Source: CAVUMR01 sp963742715 (GTDB taxonomy: Bacteria > Actinomycetota > Actinomycetes > Mycobacteriales > Micromonosporaceae). From it: a stretch of DNA of 64,000 nt. Both the position numbers and the translations under genes were made by a program. The stretch lies in NCBI GenBank assembly GCA_963742715.1, contig CAVUMR010000002.1, forward strand, positions 2,728,001 to 2,792,000. Reading direction: 5' to 3'. This document shows positions 8,544 to 19,677 of this stretch, piece after piece (positions within the stretch are counted from its first letter, which is position 1; every line of letters starts with the position of its first letter). The notes below the pieces were generated by a model. The model was not told where the DNA came from, ran no database searches, and saw only the letters and a program-made list of their open reading frames with translations.

Positions 8544-10005
8544 GTTACGTGACCGACCACTCGTTGCGGGCGCTCGCGCTGCGCACCCTGCTCGCCTCCG
8601 CGCCCGGCCACACCGCGCCCGACTGGGCCCGCCGGCTGCTCGCCGACGGGCTCGGCGGCATCGTCCTGTTCGGCTACAACGTGGACAGCCCGGCCCAACT
8701 GGCGGGCCTGGTCGGGCAGCTGCGGGACGCCCGCGACGGGGCCGTCGTGGCGATCGACGAGGAGGGCGGCGACGTCACCCGGCTGGCGCACCGCACCGGC
8801 AGCCCGTACCCGGGCAACGCCGCGCTCGGCGCGGTCGACGATCGCGGCCTGACCCGCGACGGTGTACGCGCGCGATCGGCGCCGACCTGGCCGCGCTCGG
8901 CATCAACGTCGACCTGGCGCCGACCGTCGACGTGAACACCGCCGACGACAACCCGATCATCGGCACCCGCTCGTTCGGCGCCGACCCGGCCCTGGTCGCC
9001 CGGCACGCCGCCGCCGCGGTCGCCGGCCTGCAGGCGGCCGGCGTCGCCGCCTGCGCCAAGCACTTCCCCGGCCACGGCGCCACCGTCGCCGACTCGCACC
9101 TCGAACTGCCCACGGTGGACGCGCCGCTGGACGTGCTGCGCGACCGGGACCTGCCGCCGTTCGCGGCGGCGGTCGCCGCCGGCGACCAGGCGATCATGAC
9201 CGCGCACATCCGGGTGCCCGCGCTGACCGGCGACGAGCCGGCCACCTTCAGCCGCGCCGGCGCTGACCGACCTGCTGCGCGGCGAGTACGGCTTCGGCGG
9301 CGCGATCATCACCGACGCGCTGGAGATGAAGGGCGCCAGCGGTGGCCGCCGGCGGGATCGCCGGCGGCCGCGGTGCTGGCGCTGGCCGCCGGCGCCGACC
9401 TGCTGTGCATCGGCGCCCAGGTGGACGAGGCGCTGGTCGAAGCCATCGCGGCCGAGATCGTCGCCGCGGTACAAGCCGGCGACCTGCCGAAACGCCGGCT
9501 GGAGGAGGCCGCCGCGCGGGTCGACCGACTCGCCGCGACAGCGTCCGCGCCGGTGGCCGGGGTCGCGCCGGCCGAGCTCGGCCTGGACGCGGCGCGGCGG
9601 GCCCTGCTGGTCGACGGCGAGCTGCCCGACCTGCGGCACCGGCTGGTCGTACAACTCGTCTCCCCGTCCACCATCGCGGTCGGCGCGGTGCCCTGGGGGC
9701 TGGACGGCTACCTCAACGGCAGCACTGCCGTACGGGTGACGGTCGGGGTCGGCGACGCGGCGACCGAGGCAGAGCTGCCGGGGCTGGACGGACGGCCGGT
9801 GGTCGTCGTCACCCGGGACACCCACCGGTACGCCTGGGCCCAGGACTTCATCGAGCGGCTGGTCGCGCGGCACCCGGCCGTGGTCGTCGAGATGGGCTGG
9901 CCGGCGTGGCGACCGGCCGGAGCGCGGGCATACCTGGCGACCTACGGCGCGGGCCGGTCCAACGCGCGGGCGGCCGCCGAAGCCCTGCTCGCCGCCCGCG
10001 GCTGA
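8540..10005 (+). CDS. nagZ: GH3 beta-N-acetylhexosaminidase, NagZ type (several frame breaks)
   Basis: Retaining glycosidase removing terminal beta-GlcNAc from chitooligosaccharides or muropeptides. It has no signal peptide, so it should act in the cytosol on imported sugars. Conserved GH3 segments are spread over three frames: AIDEEGGDVTRL (about residue 75), VDLAPTVDVNT, AKHFPGHGATVADSH (the NagZ His/Asp dyad) and AIITDALEMKG, which carries the nucleophile Asp. Frame changes fall near 8870, 9262 and 9340-9375; removing single extra bases restores the family sequence in the last two. The final roughly 130 residues are a less conserved C-terminal domain. The start overlaps the preceding permease stop, making it the last gene of the importer operon. 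Confidence 0.85.
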
Positions 10006-10019
10006 GCTCACCTCACCAT

Positions 10020-10262
10020 CAAGATCCGCGGTTCCGCGCAGTGGGCCACAACAGGCCCCGATTCGTGTGGCTGGCTGCCCACCACCACGCGATTCCTGCA
10101 TCAAGATCCCGACCATTGGGCAGTCAGCCACGCGAATTCGCGCAAAATGTGTGGCTGGCTGCCCGTACCCCTGGATCTTGGTCATGAAAACTCGAGGTCG
10201 TGGGCACGCAGCCACCGGATTTCGGCCCGAATGTGGCTCGTTGCGCACAGGTCCGGATCTTG
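10020..10262. repeat. Palindrome-rich intergenic repeats with CAAGATC/GATCTTG ends
   Basis: This 243-base stretch contains CAAGATC at 10020 and 10102 and GATCTTG ending at 10180 and 10262. The core GGCTGGCTGCCC or its complement recurs. The clearest unit, 10102-10180, is an imperfect palindrome whose arms read CAAGATC-N8-TGGGCAGTCAGCCAC and, from the other side, CAAGATC-N8-CGGGCAGCCAGCCAC. The same CAAGATC ends bound the 68-bp palindromes at 19577, 23651 and 24791. No gene is visible here. Confidence 0.75.
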
Positions 10263-10271
10263 AGAACGGCA

Positions 10272-10412
10272 GGGCCGGGACAACCCAGCCACAGCAGGGA
10301 GCTGGTACGACGAGCGGGGCCGGGACAGCCCAGCCACAGCCAGCAGGGAGCTGGTCCGACGAGCGGGCCGGGACAGCCCAGCCACAGCAGCAGGGAGCTG
10401 GTACGACGAGCG
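10272..10412. repeat. Three tandem 45-48 bp repeats upstream of glgE
   Basis: Copies begin at 10272, 10317 and 10365 (45, 48, 48 bases). Each starts GGGCCGGGACA and ends GACGAGC, and the size variation comes from extra CAG-containing triplets. Each contains CCAGC...GCTGG, a small potential stem. No open reading frame with family signal runs through them. They lie between nagZ and glgE, and 10413-10517 shows nothing further except a possible -10 box. Confidence 0.8.
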
Positions 10413-10517
10413 GCTGACCGGCGGTTTCCCACCTGATGCGCAGTCGGCCGGGAGTGAAGATCGCGGACCCGACGCCCGTGCTGCGGCGGTACCCGGGGCT
10501 GGATACCGTGGTACTCG

Positions 10518-12503
10518 ATGACTGGACGCATCCCCATCGAGCAGATTTCCCCGGTCGTGAGCTGTGGCCGGTACCCGGCGAAAGCGGTGGTCGGCGAGCT
10601 GGTGCCGGTGTCCGCGGTGGCCTACCGGGAAGGCCACGACGCGCTGGGCTGCAACGTGGTCTGGCAGGGGCCGGACGGCGTGCGCCGGCCGTTCACCCGG
10701 ATGGTGCCGGGCGACCCGGGACCGACCGGTGGCACGCCGGGCTGGTGCCGGACGCGATCGGCCGGTGGACGTTCGCCGTCGAGGCGTTCGGCGATCCGTA
10801 CCGGACCGTGGCGCAACGTCACGGGCGAAGATCGACGCCGGCCAGGGCCTCGAGGACCTGCGCCAACGACCTCGCCGAGGGCGCCGAGGTGCTGACCCGG
10901 CCGCGCGCGATCGTGCCGCGGGACGAGCGGGCCGGGTACTCGCCGCGGCCGCGGCGCTCGCGCGACACCGACATGGACCTCGTTCGCACCGGGTGTCCCC
11001 CGCGCTCGACCTGGCCGACCTGCTGTGGGAGTACCCGGTCCGCGAGCTGGTCACCCGGTCCGCCCCGTACCGGATCTGGGTCGACCGCAAGGCGGCCACT
11101 GTTCTCGGCCTGGTACGAGTTCTTCCCGCGGTCGGAGGGGGCGGACGCCCGATCGCGGCCGGGACGCGGTCAGCCCACCGGTGCACGGCACGTTCGCGAC
11201 CGCGGCCGAGCGGCTGCCGGCCGTCGCCGCGATGGGCTTCGACATCGTCTACCTGCCGCCGATCCACCCGATCGGCAAGGTCAACCGCAAGGGCCGCAAC
11301 AACGCGCTGGTCGCCGAGCCGGACGACGTCGGCTCGCCGTGGGCGATCGGCTCGGCCGAGGGCGGCCACGACGCGATCCACCCGCGAGCTGGGCACGCTC
11401 GAGGACTTCGACGCGTTCGTCCGCAAGGCCGGCGAGCTGGGCCTGGAGGTCGCGCTGGACCTGGCGCTGCAGTGCGCGCCGGACCACCCGTGGGTCGCCG
11501 AGCACCCGGAGTGGTTCACCAGCGCGGCCGACGGCTCGATCGCGTACGCGGAGAACCCGCCGAAGAAGTACCAGGACATCTACCCGCTGAACTTCGACCA
11601 ACGATCCGGCCGGGATCCGGGCCGAGGTGCTGCGGATCGTCCTGCACTGGGTCGCGCAGGGCATCAAGATCTTCCGGGTGGACAACCCGCACACCAAGCC
11701 GGTGAACTTCTGGCACTGGCTGATCGCCGAGGTGAAGCGAAGCGACCCGGACGTGCTGTTCCTGGCCGAGGCGTTCACCCGGCCGGCGATGATGCACGGG
11801 CTCGGCAAGGTCGGCTTCACCCAGTCGTACACGTACTTCACCTGGCGCACCGGCAGCGGAGATGCGCGAGTACTGCGAGGAACTGGTCGACGCGCGCTGA
11901 CTACATGCGGCCGAACTTCTGGCCCAACACGCCGGACATCCTGCACGAGACCCTGCAGCACGGCGGCCCGCCGATGTTCAAGATCCGCGCGGTGCTGGCC
12001 AGCATGCTGTCCCCGCCTGGGGGATGTACTCCGGCTACGAGCTGTTCGAGCACGTACCCCGCGGCCCGGCGCGAGGAGTACCTCGACAACGAGAAGTACG
12101 AGCTGCGGCCGCGGGACTGGGCCGGCGCCGAAGGCCGCGGGTCGGTCGCTGGCGCCGTATCTGACCCGGCTCAACGAGATCCGGCGGGCACATCCGGCCC
12201 TGCACTGGCTGCGCAATCTGCGCTTCCACGACATCGACAACGACGCGCTGCTGTGCTGGTCGAAGCGGGATCCGGAGACCGGGCAACACGGTGCTGGTGA
12301 TCTGCTCGTTCGACCCGTTCAACGTGCAGTGGGGCAACACGACGCTGGACATGCCGGCGCTCGGCTTGGACTGGCACGACCGGTTCACGGTGCGGGACGA
12401 GATCACCGGCGCGACGTACGAGTGGGGCCAGCACAACGCGGTCCGGCTCGATCCCCATGTCGAGCCGGCGCACGTCTTCACGGTGCACCGGCACCGGCAC
12501 TGA
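10518..12503 (+). CDS. glgE: Alpha-1,4-glucan:maltose-1-phosphate maltosyltransferase GlgE (about ten frame breaks)
   Basis: GH13_3 enzyme that adds maltosyl units from alpha-maltose-1-phosphate to the non-reducing end of alpha-1,4-glucan. About 660 residues can be stitched from three frames. The N-terminal beta domain begins IEQISPVVSCGRYPAKAVVG. The GH13 core has GFDIVYLPPIHPIGKVNRKG, ALDLALQCAPDHPW, IFRVDNPHTKP (nucleophile Asp) and DVLFLAEAFTRPAM (acid/base Glu), then NTPDILHETLQHGG. The C-terminus is TYEWGQHNAVRLDPHVEPAHVF. All catalytic residues survive, yet the frame changes repeatedly between 10727 and 12290, mostly by single apparent insertions (for example an extra C before GCC-AAC near 10862). 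TACCGT lies 8 bases before the ATG, consistent with a leaderless start. First gene of glgE-treS-maltokinase. Confidence 0.9.
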
Positions 12504-12691
12504 CCAGTCCCGGCACCCATTACCGGCACGCCCAGTCCTCAACCGCCGACACCGCCGCACGAACACTGCTCGAGTACCGCCGCTGATTAGCTTTACCCCA
12601 AATAGCCGCCCGTCCAGCAAAGGCCCCGGGACGCCCACTGGACCATTGACGACACCATCGCCAGCCGGCCGGTACGACCGCCTGGTCTCAC

Positions 12692-12711
12692 CGCCGCCCT
12701 CGCGGGCGGCG
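12692..12711. terminator. 8-bp GC hairpin between glgE and treS
   Basis: A perfect inverted repeat CGCCGCCC-tcgc-GGGCGGCG lies about 190 bases after glgE and 33 bases before treS. It has no T tract, which actinobacterial terminators often lack. It may terminate, or partly attenuate, readthrough from glgE. Apart from this, 12504-12744 shows no gene. Confidence 0.45.
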
Positions 12712-12744
12712 CCGCCCATCTCGTCGGCCCGACCCAGCCACCAG

Positions 12745-14518
<1,774 letters not shown>

Positions 14519-14522
<4 letters not shown>

Positions 14523-15940
14523 CGACCGACCAGCTGGCTGGTCCCGCCGGAGCGGCCGCGGCGCAGCTCGCCGGGGCGCTGGCTGGGTGGCTGCCACAGC
14601 AGCGGTGGTTCGCCGGTAAGGGCCGCCCGGTGTCCGGCGTGGCGCCGGTGCGCGCGGTCACGCTCTACGAGAGGGGCCACGACGGCGACGACCATCCGGA
14701 GCGGCTGGACCAACTGGTTGTCGAGGTGCGGTACGACGACGGGGCGTCGGAGCGGTACCAGGTGCTGGTCGGCTGGCGCCGCGACCTGCCCGAGCGGCTC
14801 GAACACATGCGGATCGGCGAGGTCGCCGGCCCGGACGGCGGGTGGCTGGTCGGCTACGACGGCATCTGGGACGACGAGCTGGCCGCGGCCGTACTCGGAC
14901 TGATCGCCTCGGGCGCCGACCGGGGCGGCGTGCGGTTCGTGCCGGAGGCCGACGCGCGACTGCGCACCAACCTGCCCAGCCGGGTGATCGACGCCGAGCA
15001 GAGCAACAGCAGCATCGTGTACGACGAGTCGTTGATCCTCAAACTGTTCCGCCGGGTGACGCCGGGGCAGAATCCGGATCTCGCGGTCAACCGGGCACTG
15101 CACCGGCTCGGTTGCAGCCACGTCGCCGAGCTGCTCGGCGGCGTGGAAAGCGAGGTCGACGGCGAGCCGGTCAGCCACGCGATGCTGTCCCGGTACGAGG
15201 CGAACGCCGCGGACGGCTGGGCGATGGCCACCGCGAGCATGCGTGACCTGCTGGCCGAGGCGGACCTGCGCGCGGACGAGGTGGGCGGCGACTTCGCCGC
15301 CGAGGCCGAGCGGCTCGGCGAAGCCGTCGCGGCGGTACACGCGGACCTGGCCCGTGCGCTCGGCACCGGCGAGCTGACCAGCGCCGAGCTGGCCGAGCTG
15401 GCCCAGCAGATGCTGCTCCGGCTGGACCTCACCCTGCCGGCGGTACCGGAGCTGGACGAGTTCGTCGAACCGCTGCGCAAGGCGTTCACGGCGGTCGTCG
15501 AGCTACCCGCGCCGGTACCGATCCAGCGCATCCACGGCGACCTGCACCTGGGCCAGGTGCTGCGTACCCTCACCACCTGGTTGTTAATCGACTTCGAGGG
15601 CGAGCCGGTGAAGTCGCTGTCCGAGCGGGTACGCCCGGACTCCCCGCTGCGGGACGTGGCCGGCATGCTGCGCTCGTTCGACTACGCCGCCCGTCAGCTG
15701 CTCGGCGAGAACGCCGACCACCAGCTCGAGTACCGCGCGATGGAGTGGGCCGAGCGGAACCGGGGCGCGTTCTGCGCCGGGTACGCCGCGGCGTCCGGCA
15801 CCGACCCGCGGGACTGGCCGGTGCTGCTACGGGCGTACGAGCTGGACAAGGCCGTGTACGAGACGCTGTACGAGACGCGCAACCGGCCGCCGTGGCGGCA
15901 CATCCCGTTGCGCTCGATCGCCCGGCTCGTCGAGCAGTGA
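14519..15940 (+). CDS. mak: Maltokinase (Pep2/Mak)
   Basis: Phosphorylates maltose with ATP to alpha-maltose-1-phosphate, the GlgE donor. 473 residues from a GTG that overlaps the treS stop (GTGA), so translation is coupled. The N-terminal cap begins LAGWLPQQRWFAGKGRPV. The kinase fold shows the aminoglycoside-phosphotransferase-like catalytic loop RIHGDLHLGQVL (about residue 343) and metal-binding LLIDFEGEP (about residue 360), both diagnostic of maltokinases. Unlike some actinobacteria with a TreS-Pep2 fusion, the two are separate here. The reading frame is intact. Confidence 0.93.
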
Positions 15941-15979
15941 TTCCGCCGGCGGCCGCCAGGCTGCCCGCCCGGGCATGGG

Positions 15980-15985
15980 TACTCT
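15980..15985 (+). promoter_or_regulatory. -10 box TACTCT for a leaderless esterase mRNA
   Basis: TACTCT is followed by 7 bases and then a GTG in the esterase frame (15993). This is the TANNNT-to-start spacing typical of actinobacterial leaderless transcripts. It argues for the GTG at 15993 over the upstream ATG at 15975, which would overlap the promoter. No -35 element is clear. Confidence 0.45.
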
Positions 15986-15992
15986 GCCTGCC

Positions 15993-17063
15993 GTGACGAT
16001 GCCCGCTGCCGCCGGACCGGTCACCGACGAGCAGTCGGTGACGTTCCGGCTCGCCGACCCGGATCACGGGCTGGCCGCGGTACGCCTGTGGCAGGAGCTC
16101 GGGGTACCGGGCGACCAGCTCGACTTCGGCTACGACGACACCGAGCGGGGCTGGCTGCTGCGGTTGGCCCGGCCGGCCGTATGGCGGATGGAGTACCAGT
16201 TCGAGCTGCTGCACCGCGACGGCGGCGTCGAGACGATCCTCGACCCGACGAACCCGCGGACTGCGCCGGGCGCGTTCGGCTCGAAGTCGGTGGCGGAGTT
16301 CCCCGACTACCACCGGCCGGCCTGGCTGGACCTGCCCGAGGAGGCCCTGGCCCAGGGCGGCTGGCGCGAGTTCATCCACGCCTCCGACGCGCTGGACGCG
16401 GACATCGCGGTACGGGTGTGGTCGCCGGCCGCCGACGGCCCACCGGCGACCCGGCTGCTGGTGGCCAACGACGGGCCGGAGTACGACCAGTTGGCCGAGC
16501 TGAGCCGGTTCGCCCGGGCCGCGATCGGTACCGGCCGGGTGCCGCCGTTCCATCTCGCCCTGCTCGCGCCCGGCCAACGCAACCAGTGGTACTCCGCCGA
16601 GGCGCGGTACGCCCGGGCGCTCGCCCGGGAGGTGCTGCCCCGACTGCACCGGGGGCTCGGTACGGCCGCCTCCCCGGTGGTGGCGATGGGCGCGAGCCTC
16701 GGCGGGCTGGCCGTGCTGCACCTGCAACGCCGGTACCCCGGTGCGGTGGGCGCGCTGTTCAGCCAGTCGGGCAGCTTCTTCGTACCCCGGCACGACGCGA
16801 TGGAGAGCGGTTTCAGCCACTACCGTCGCGTCACCCGGTTCGTCCGCGGCGTGCACCGGACCGTGGGACGGCCCACGCCAGTGGTGTTGACCTGTGGTCT
16901 GGTTGAGGAGAACCTGCACAACAATCGGCTAATGGCGGCTGAGCTGCGCCAACAGGGTTACGACGCGGTGCTGCACGAGGTACCCGACGCGCACAACTAC
17001 GTGGCGTGGCGGGACGGGTTCGATCCGTACCTGATCGAGCTGTTGTCGAAGATGTGGGGCTGA
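15993..17063 (+). CDS. Alpha/beta-hydrolase-fold esterase (Fes/esterase D type)
   Basis: Predicted serine esterase of about 356 residues. An N-terminal Ig-like domain (FRLADPDHGLAAVRLWQELG, EYQFELLHRDGG) resembles that of enterochelin esterase. The catalytic domain has the nucleophile elbow MGASLGG and a likely catalytic His in EVPDAHNYVAWRDG near the end. There is no signal peptide, so it is probably cytosolic. It is the first of a collinear set (two esterases, an ATP-grasp ligase, a PH-domain protein) lying between maltokinase and glgB. Substrate unknown. Fes would hydrolyse ferric siderophore esters, but no siderophore genes are present, so that role is not supported. Confidence 0.75.
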   Translation: MTMPAAAGPVTDEQSVTFRLADPDHGLAAVRLWQELGVPGDQLDFGYDDTERGWLLRLARPAVWRMEYQFELLHRDGGVETILDPTNPRTAPGAFGSKSVAEFPDYHRPAWLDLPEEALAQGGWREFIHASDALDADIAVRVWSPAADGPPATRLLVANDGPEYDQLAELSRFARAAIGTGRVPPFHLALLAPGQRNQWYSAEARYARALAREVLPRLHRGLGTAASPVVAMGASLGGLAVLHLQRRYPGAVGALFSQSGSFFVPRHDAMESGFSHYRRVTRFVRGVHRTVGRPTPVVLTCGLVEENLHNNRLMAAELRQQGYDAVLHEVPDAHNYVAWRDGFDPYLIELLSKMWG

Positions 17064-17094
17064 CGCGCTCGACCGGGCGCGGGAGGGAGACCGG

Positions 17095-17832
17095 GTGCGG
17101 CAGGTCGATCTGTACTCGCCGGCGATCGGTGCCGCCGGCACTGTGCTCAGCTACGGCCACTGGGGCCGGCCGGTACTGGTGTTCCCGTCCGAACAGGGCA
17201 AGGCGTACGACTTCGCGAACAACGGGATGGTGGACGCGGTCGGCGGGCTGGTCGAGGCCGGTCGGGTCAAGTTGTACTGCGTCGACTCGTACGACGCGGC
17301 GAGTTGGGCCGCGAACCACCTGCCGCTGGAGGAGCGGGCCCGCCGGCACGACGCGTACCGGTCCTGGATCGTCGACCAGGTCGTCCCGTACATTCGCGAC
17401 GACACGTCGGACACCGCGGAGATCGCGGTCACCGGCGCCTCGATGGGCGCGTACCACGCGCTGAACTTCGCCTGCCAGCGTGCCGACCTGTTTCCGCTGG
17501 CCATGTGCTTCTCCGGCAACTACGACCCGTCGAAGTGGCGGAGCTGGGGTGAGCGCGGCGACGCGACGTACTTCAACAACCCGGTCGACTACCTGGGCAA
17601 CCTGCACGGTGACCACCTCGACTGGCTCCGCTCCCGGCTGAACGTGCTGCTGGTGTGCGGGCAGGGCCAGTGGGAGGACACCACCGGCTCGCTGGACTCC
17701 ACCCGGCAGGTCGCCGGCCTGCTGGCCGAGAAGGGCATCCGGCACGAGCTGGACCTGTGGGGCCACGACGTACCGCACGACTGGCCGTCCTGGCGCGCCC
17801 AGTGGGGCCACCACCTGCCCCGGTTCTGCTGA
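17095..17832 (+). CDS. Second alpha/beta-hydrolase-fold esterase
   Basis: 245-residue putative esterase starting at GTG 17095, with GGGAGGGA about 7 bases upstream. The nucleophile motif is TGASMGAYHA (about residue 123) and the C-terminal His lies in LWGHDVPHDWPSW. It belongs to the esterase-D-like family but lacks the N-terminal Ig-like domain of its neighbour. It is separated by 31 bases from the first esterase and 28 from the ATP-grasp gene, so probably one operon. Substrate not recognisable. Confidence 0.75.
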   Translation: MRQVDLYSPAIGAAGTVLSYGHWGRPVLVFPSEQGKAYDFANNGMVDAVGGLVEAGRVKLYCVDSYDAASWAANHLPLEERARRHDAYRSWIVDQVVPYIRDDTSDTAEIAVTGASMGAYHALNFACQRADLFPLAMCFSGNYDPSKWRSWGERGDATYFNNPVDYLGNLHGDHLDWLRSRLNVLLVCGQGQWEDTTGSLDSTRQVAGLLAEKGIRHELDLWGHDVPHDWPSWRAQWGHHLPRFC

Positions 17833-17860
17833 TCCGCCACCCGACTCCAAGGAGGACCGC

Positions 17861-19165
17861 ATGTCTGGGACGACCCACCTGGTCGGGTTGCTGCTCGGTA
17901 CCGAGGAGGACTGGCCGCGCGCGTTCGAGGCACTCGCCCGGCGGCTCGGTACCGTCGTCGACGGCTCCGGCAACCAGCACCGGTTGGCGACCGAGCGGGT
18001 GACGATCGAGCCGTTCAACCTGCGCGACCTGCCCCGGCACTCGCTGGTCATCGACCGGCTGGCGTACTGGTACTACCACCCGCGCGAGTGGCTCAAGAAG
18101 ATCGCGCTGATGGACGACGTGTACCTGCTGAACAGCCCGTTCACGTTCCAGTCGATGGAGAAGCACGCGGCGTACTGCGCGATGATGCGGCTCGGGCTCA
18201 AGGTGCCGGAGACCGTGCTGGTGCCGTTCAAGCACCCGCTGGACAACGCCCGGTACGCGTACACCGCGAGCAAGTACAACCGGCCGTTCGACCTGGACGC
18301 GGTCGCCGAGAAGCTCGGCTATCCGCTGTTCATGAAGCCGTACGACGGGGGCGCCTGGGTCGGCGTGTCCCGGGTGAAGAACAGCCGCGAGCTGAACGCC
18401 GCGTACGACGAGTCCGGCGAACGGCTGATGCACCTGCAGCAGTCGATCGAGGGGTACGACGTGTTCGCCCGGTCGCTGTCGATCGGCGCCGAGACGATGG
18501 TGATGCGGTTCCGGCCGGAGCTGCCGATGCACGACCGGTACGCGGTGGACCACGACTTCCTCGATCCGGGCACCGGCATGGAGGTCGTCACGATCTCCCG
18601 GCTGGTGAACGCGTTCTTCCGGTGGGAGTTCAACTCGTGCGAGACGCTGATCCGGCGGCGGGCCGCGGACCCGCGTTCCGGTGACTCCGCCGTAGCGGAC
18701 GCCGGCGGATTCGACGTACACCCGATCGACTACGCCAACGCCTGCCCCGATGTCGCGCTGACCTCGCTGCACTACTACTTCCCGTGGGCGATGAGCGCGC
18801 TGCTCAAGTGGACCGCGTTCTGTGCGATGACCGGTCGCAAGGCGCGGATCGACCTGGAGACCGCGCGGTACTTCGCGATCGGCGACCGCACCGACCTGTC
18901 GTACGACGAGAAGCTCGCCCACTACCGGGAGCTCGCCGACCGGCACTTCGAGACCGAGCGGTACAACGACTTCTGCGCCTCCCGGCTGCGGCACGTCGAC
19001 GGGCTGGTGTACGAGTGGGTCCGCTCGGCGGAGTTCGACAAGCTGCTGGTGGACACCGTGACGGCCACCTACCCGGCGCACGAGCGGGACCAGTTCGTCG
19101 CGCACTTCCGCGGCCTGCTCGGCGCCTGGGTCCGCGACCAGGAGGCCGCCCACACCGGGACCTGA
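17861..19165 (+). CDS. ATP-grasp domain ligase of unknown substrate
   Basis: 434-residue protein with an ATP-grasp core (residues about 135-330). It shows a nucleotide-binding segment KLGYPLFMKPYDGGAWVGVSRV with the conserved lysine, a metal/ATP segment near EFNSCETLIR, and late NACPDVALTSLHYYFPWA. ATP-grasp enzymes join a carboxylate to an amine or thiol through an acyl phosphate, and RimK- or cyanophycin-synthetase-like relatives add amino acids. AAGGAGG precedes the ATG. It is co-transcribed with two esterases and lies near a GCS2-type carboxylate-amine ligase, suggesting a small peptide or amide product whose identity the sequence does not reveal. No carrier or precursor peptide was seen. 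Confidence 0.75.
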   Translation: MSGTTHLVGLLLGTEEDWPRAFEALARRLGTVVDGSGNQHRLATERVTIEPFNLRDLPRHSLVIDRLAYWYYHPREWLKKIALMDDVYLLNSPFTFQSMEKHAAYCAMMRLGLKVPETVLVPFKHPLDNARYAYTASKYNRPFDLDAVAEKLGYPLFMKPYDGGAWVGVSRVKNSRELNAAYDESGERLMHLQQSIEGYDVFARSLSIGAETMVMRFRPELPMHDRYAVDHDFLDPGTGMEVVTISRLVNAFFRWEFNSCETLIRRRAADPRSGDSAVADAGGFDVHPIDYANACPDVALTSLHYYFPWAMSALLKWTAFCAMTGRKARIDLETARYFAIGDRTDLSYDEKLAHYRELADRHFETERYNDFCASRLRHVDGLVYEWVRSAEFDKLLVDTVTATYPAHERDQFVAHFRGLLGAWVRDQEAAHTGT

Positions 19166-19189
19166 CCGCCGGCCCGGTACCCTCCGCCG

Positions 19190-19555
19190 ATGGCCAATGC
19201 TGTGTATGACAAGAAGGACCAGCTCCAGCAGGTCCAGAGTGGGCTGCTCGACGGCGAGCAGATCATCGCCGTCTACGACGCGGTGGGGGTCGGCACCGGG
19301 TTCATCGGGCTGACCGACCGCCGGGTGATCATCCAGGACAAGTCATTCGTCGGGAAGCGGGTGGCCATCACCAGCATCCCGTACTCGAAGGTGTCCGGCG
19401 TCAGCGTGGTCAGCAACAAGTCGTGGGCGGGGAGCTTCTTCTCCAGCGGCTCGCTCGCGATCCACGTCGGCACCCACACCTACGAGGTGGAGGTGCGCGG
19501 CTCGGACAAGAGCCACCACATCCACAACGTGATCCTGCACTACGCGTCCCACTGA
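19190..19555 (+). CDS. Bacterial PH-domain protein
   Basis: 121-residue protein consisting essentially of one bacterial pleckstrin-homology-like domain: GLLDGEQIIAVYDAVG, GFIGLTDRRVIIQDK, ISSIPYSKVSGV-type strands, and a final helix SHHIHNVILHYA. No membrane segment or signal peptide. TACCCT lies 6 bases upstream of the ATG, so the gene may have its own leaderless promoter despite being only 24 bases after the ATP-grasp gene. Function unknown; bPH proteins are often linked to envelope stress. Confidence 0.75.
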   Translation: MANAVYDKKDQLQQVQSGLLDGEQIIAVYDAVGVGTGFIGLTDRRVIIQDKSFVGKRVAITSIPYSKVSGVSVVSNKSWAGSFFSSGSLAIHVGTHTYEVEVRGSDKSHHIHNVILHYASH

Positions 19556-19576
19556 ACCGCCCCGCCCCGCCCTGTC

Positions 19577-19644
19577 CAAGATCGCGGTTTGGTGCCCGCC
19601 CGTGCGAGTGGACTGCACACATCGGGTACCAAAAGCCGATCTTG
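19577..19644. repeat. 68-bp palindromic element (copy A), likely bidirectional terminator
   Basis: Begins CAAGATCG and ends CGATCTTG. The outer arms (CAAGATCG..GTTTGGTGCCCG against CGGGTACCAAA..CGATCTTG) pair over about 20 bases with few mismatches, and an inner GTGC...GCAC stem sits in the loop. It lies between the convergent PH-domain and glutamate-cysteine-ligase genes, as expected for a two-way terminator. It has the same length and arm sequence as the elements at 23651 and 24791, but a different middle. Confidence 0.75.
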
Positions 19645-19677
19645 GCCGGGGTAGGGGTTGGGGGTTGGGGTTCCGGC

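Noticed and set aside
10518..12503. glgE as a pseudogene
   Set aside because: Breaks are one- or two-base shifts with all active-site motifs intact and no nonsense codons in the conserved frame. Decay would also leave substitutions and stops. Sequence error fits better, so it is annotated as one CDS.
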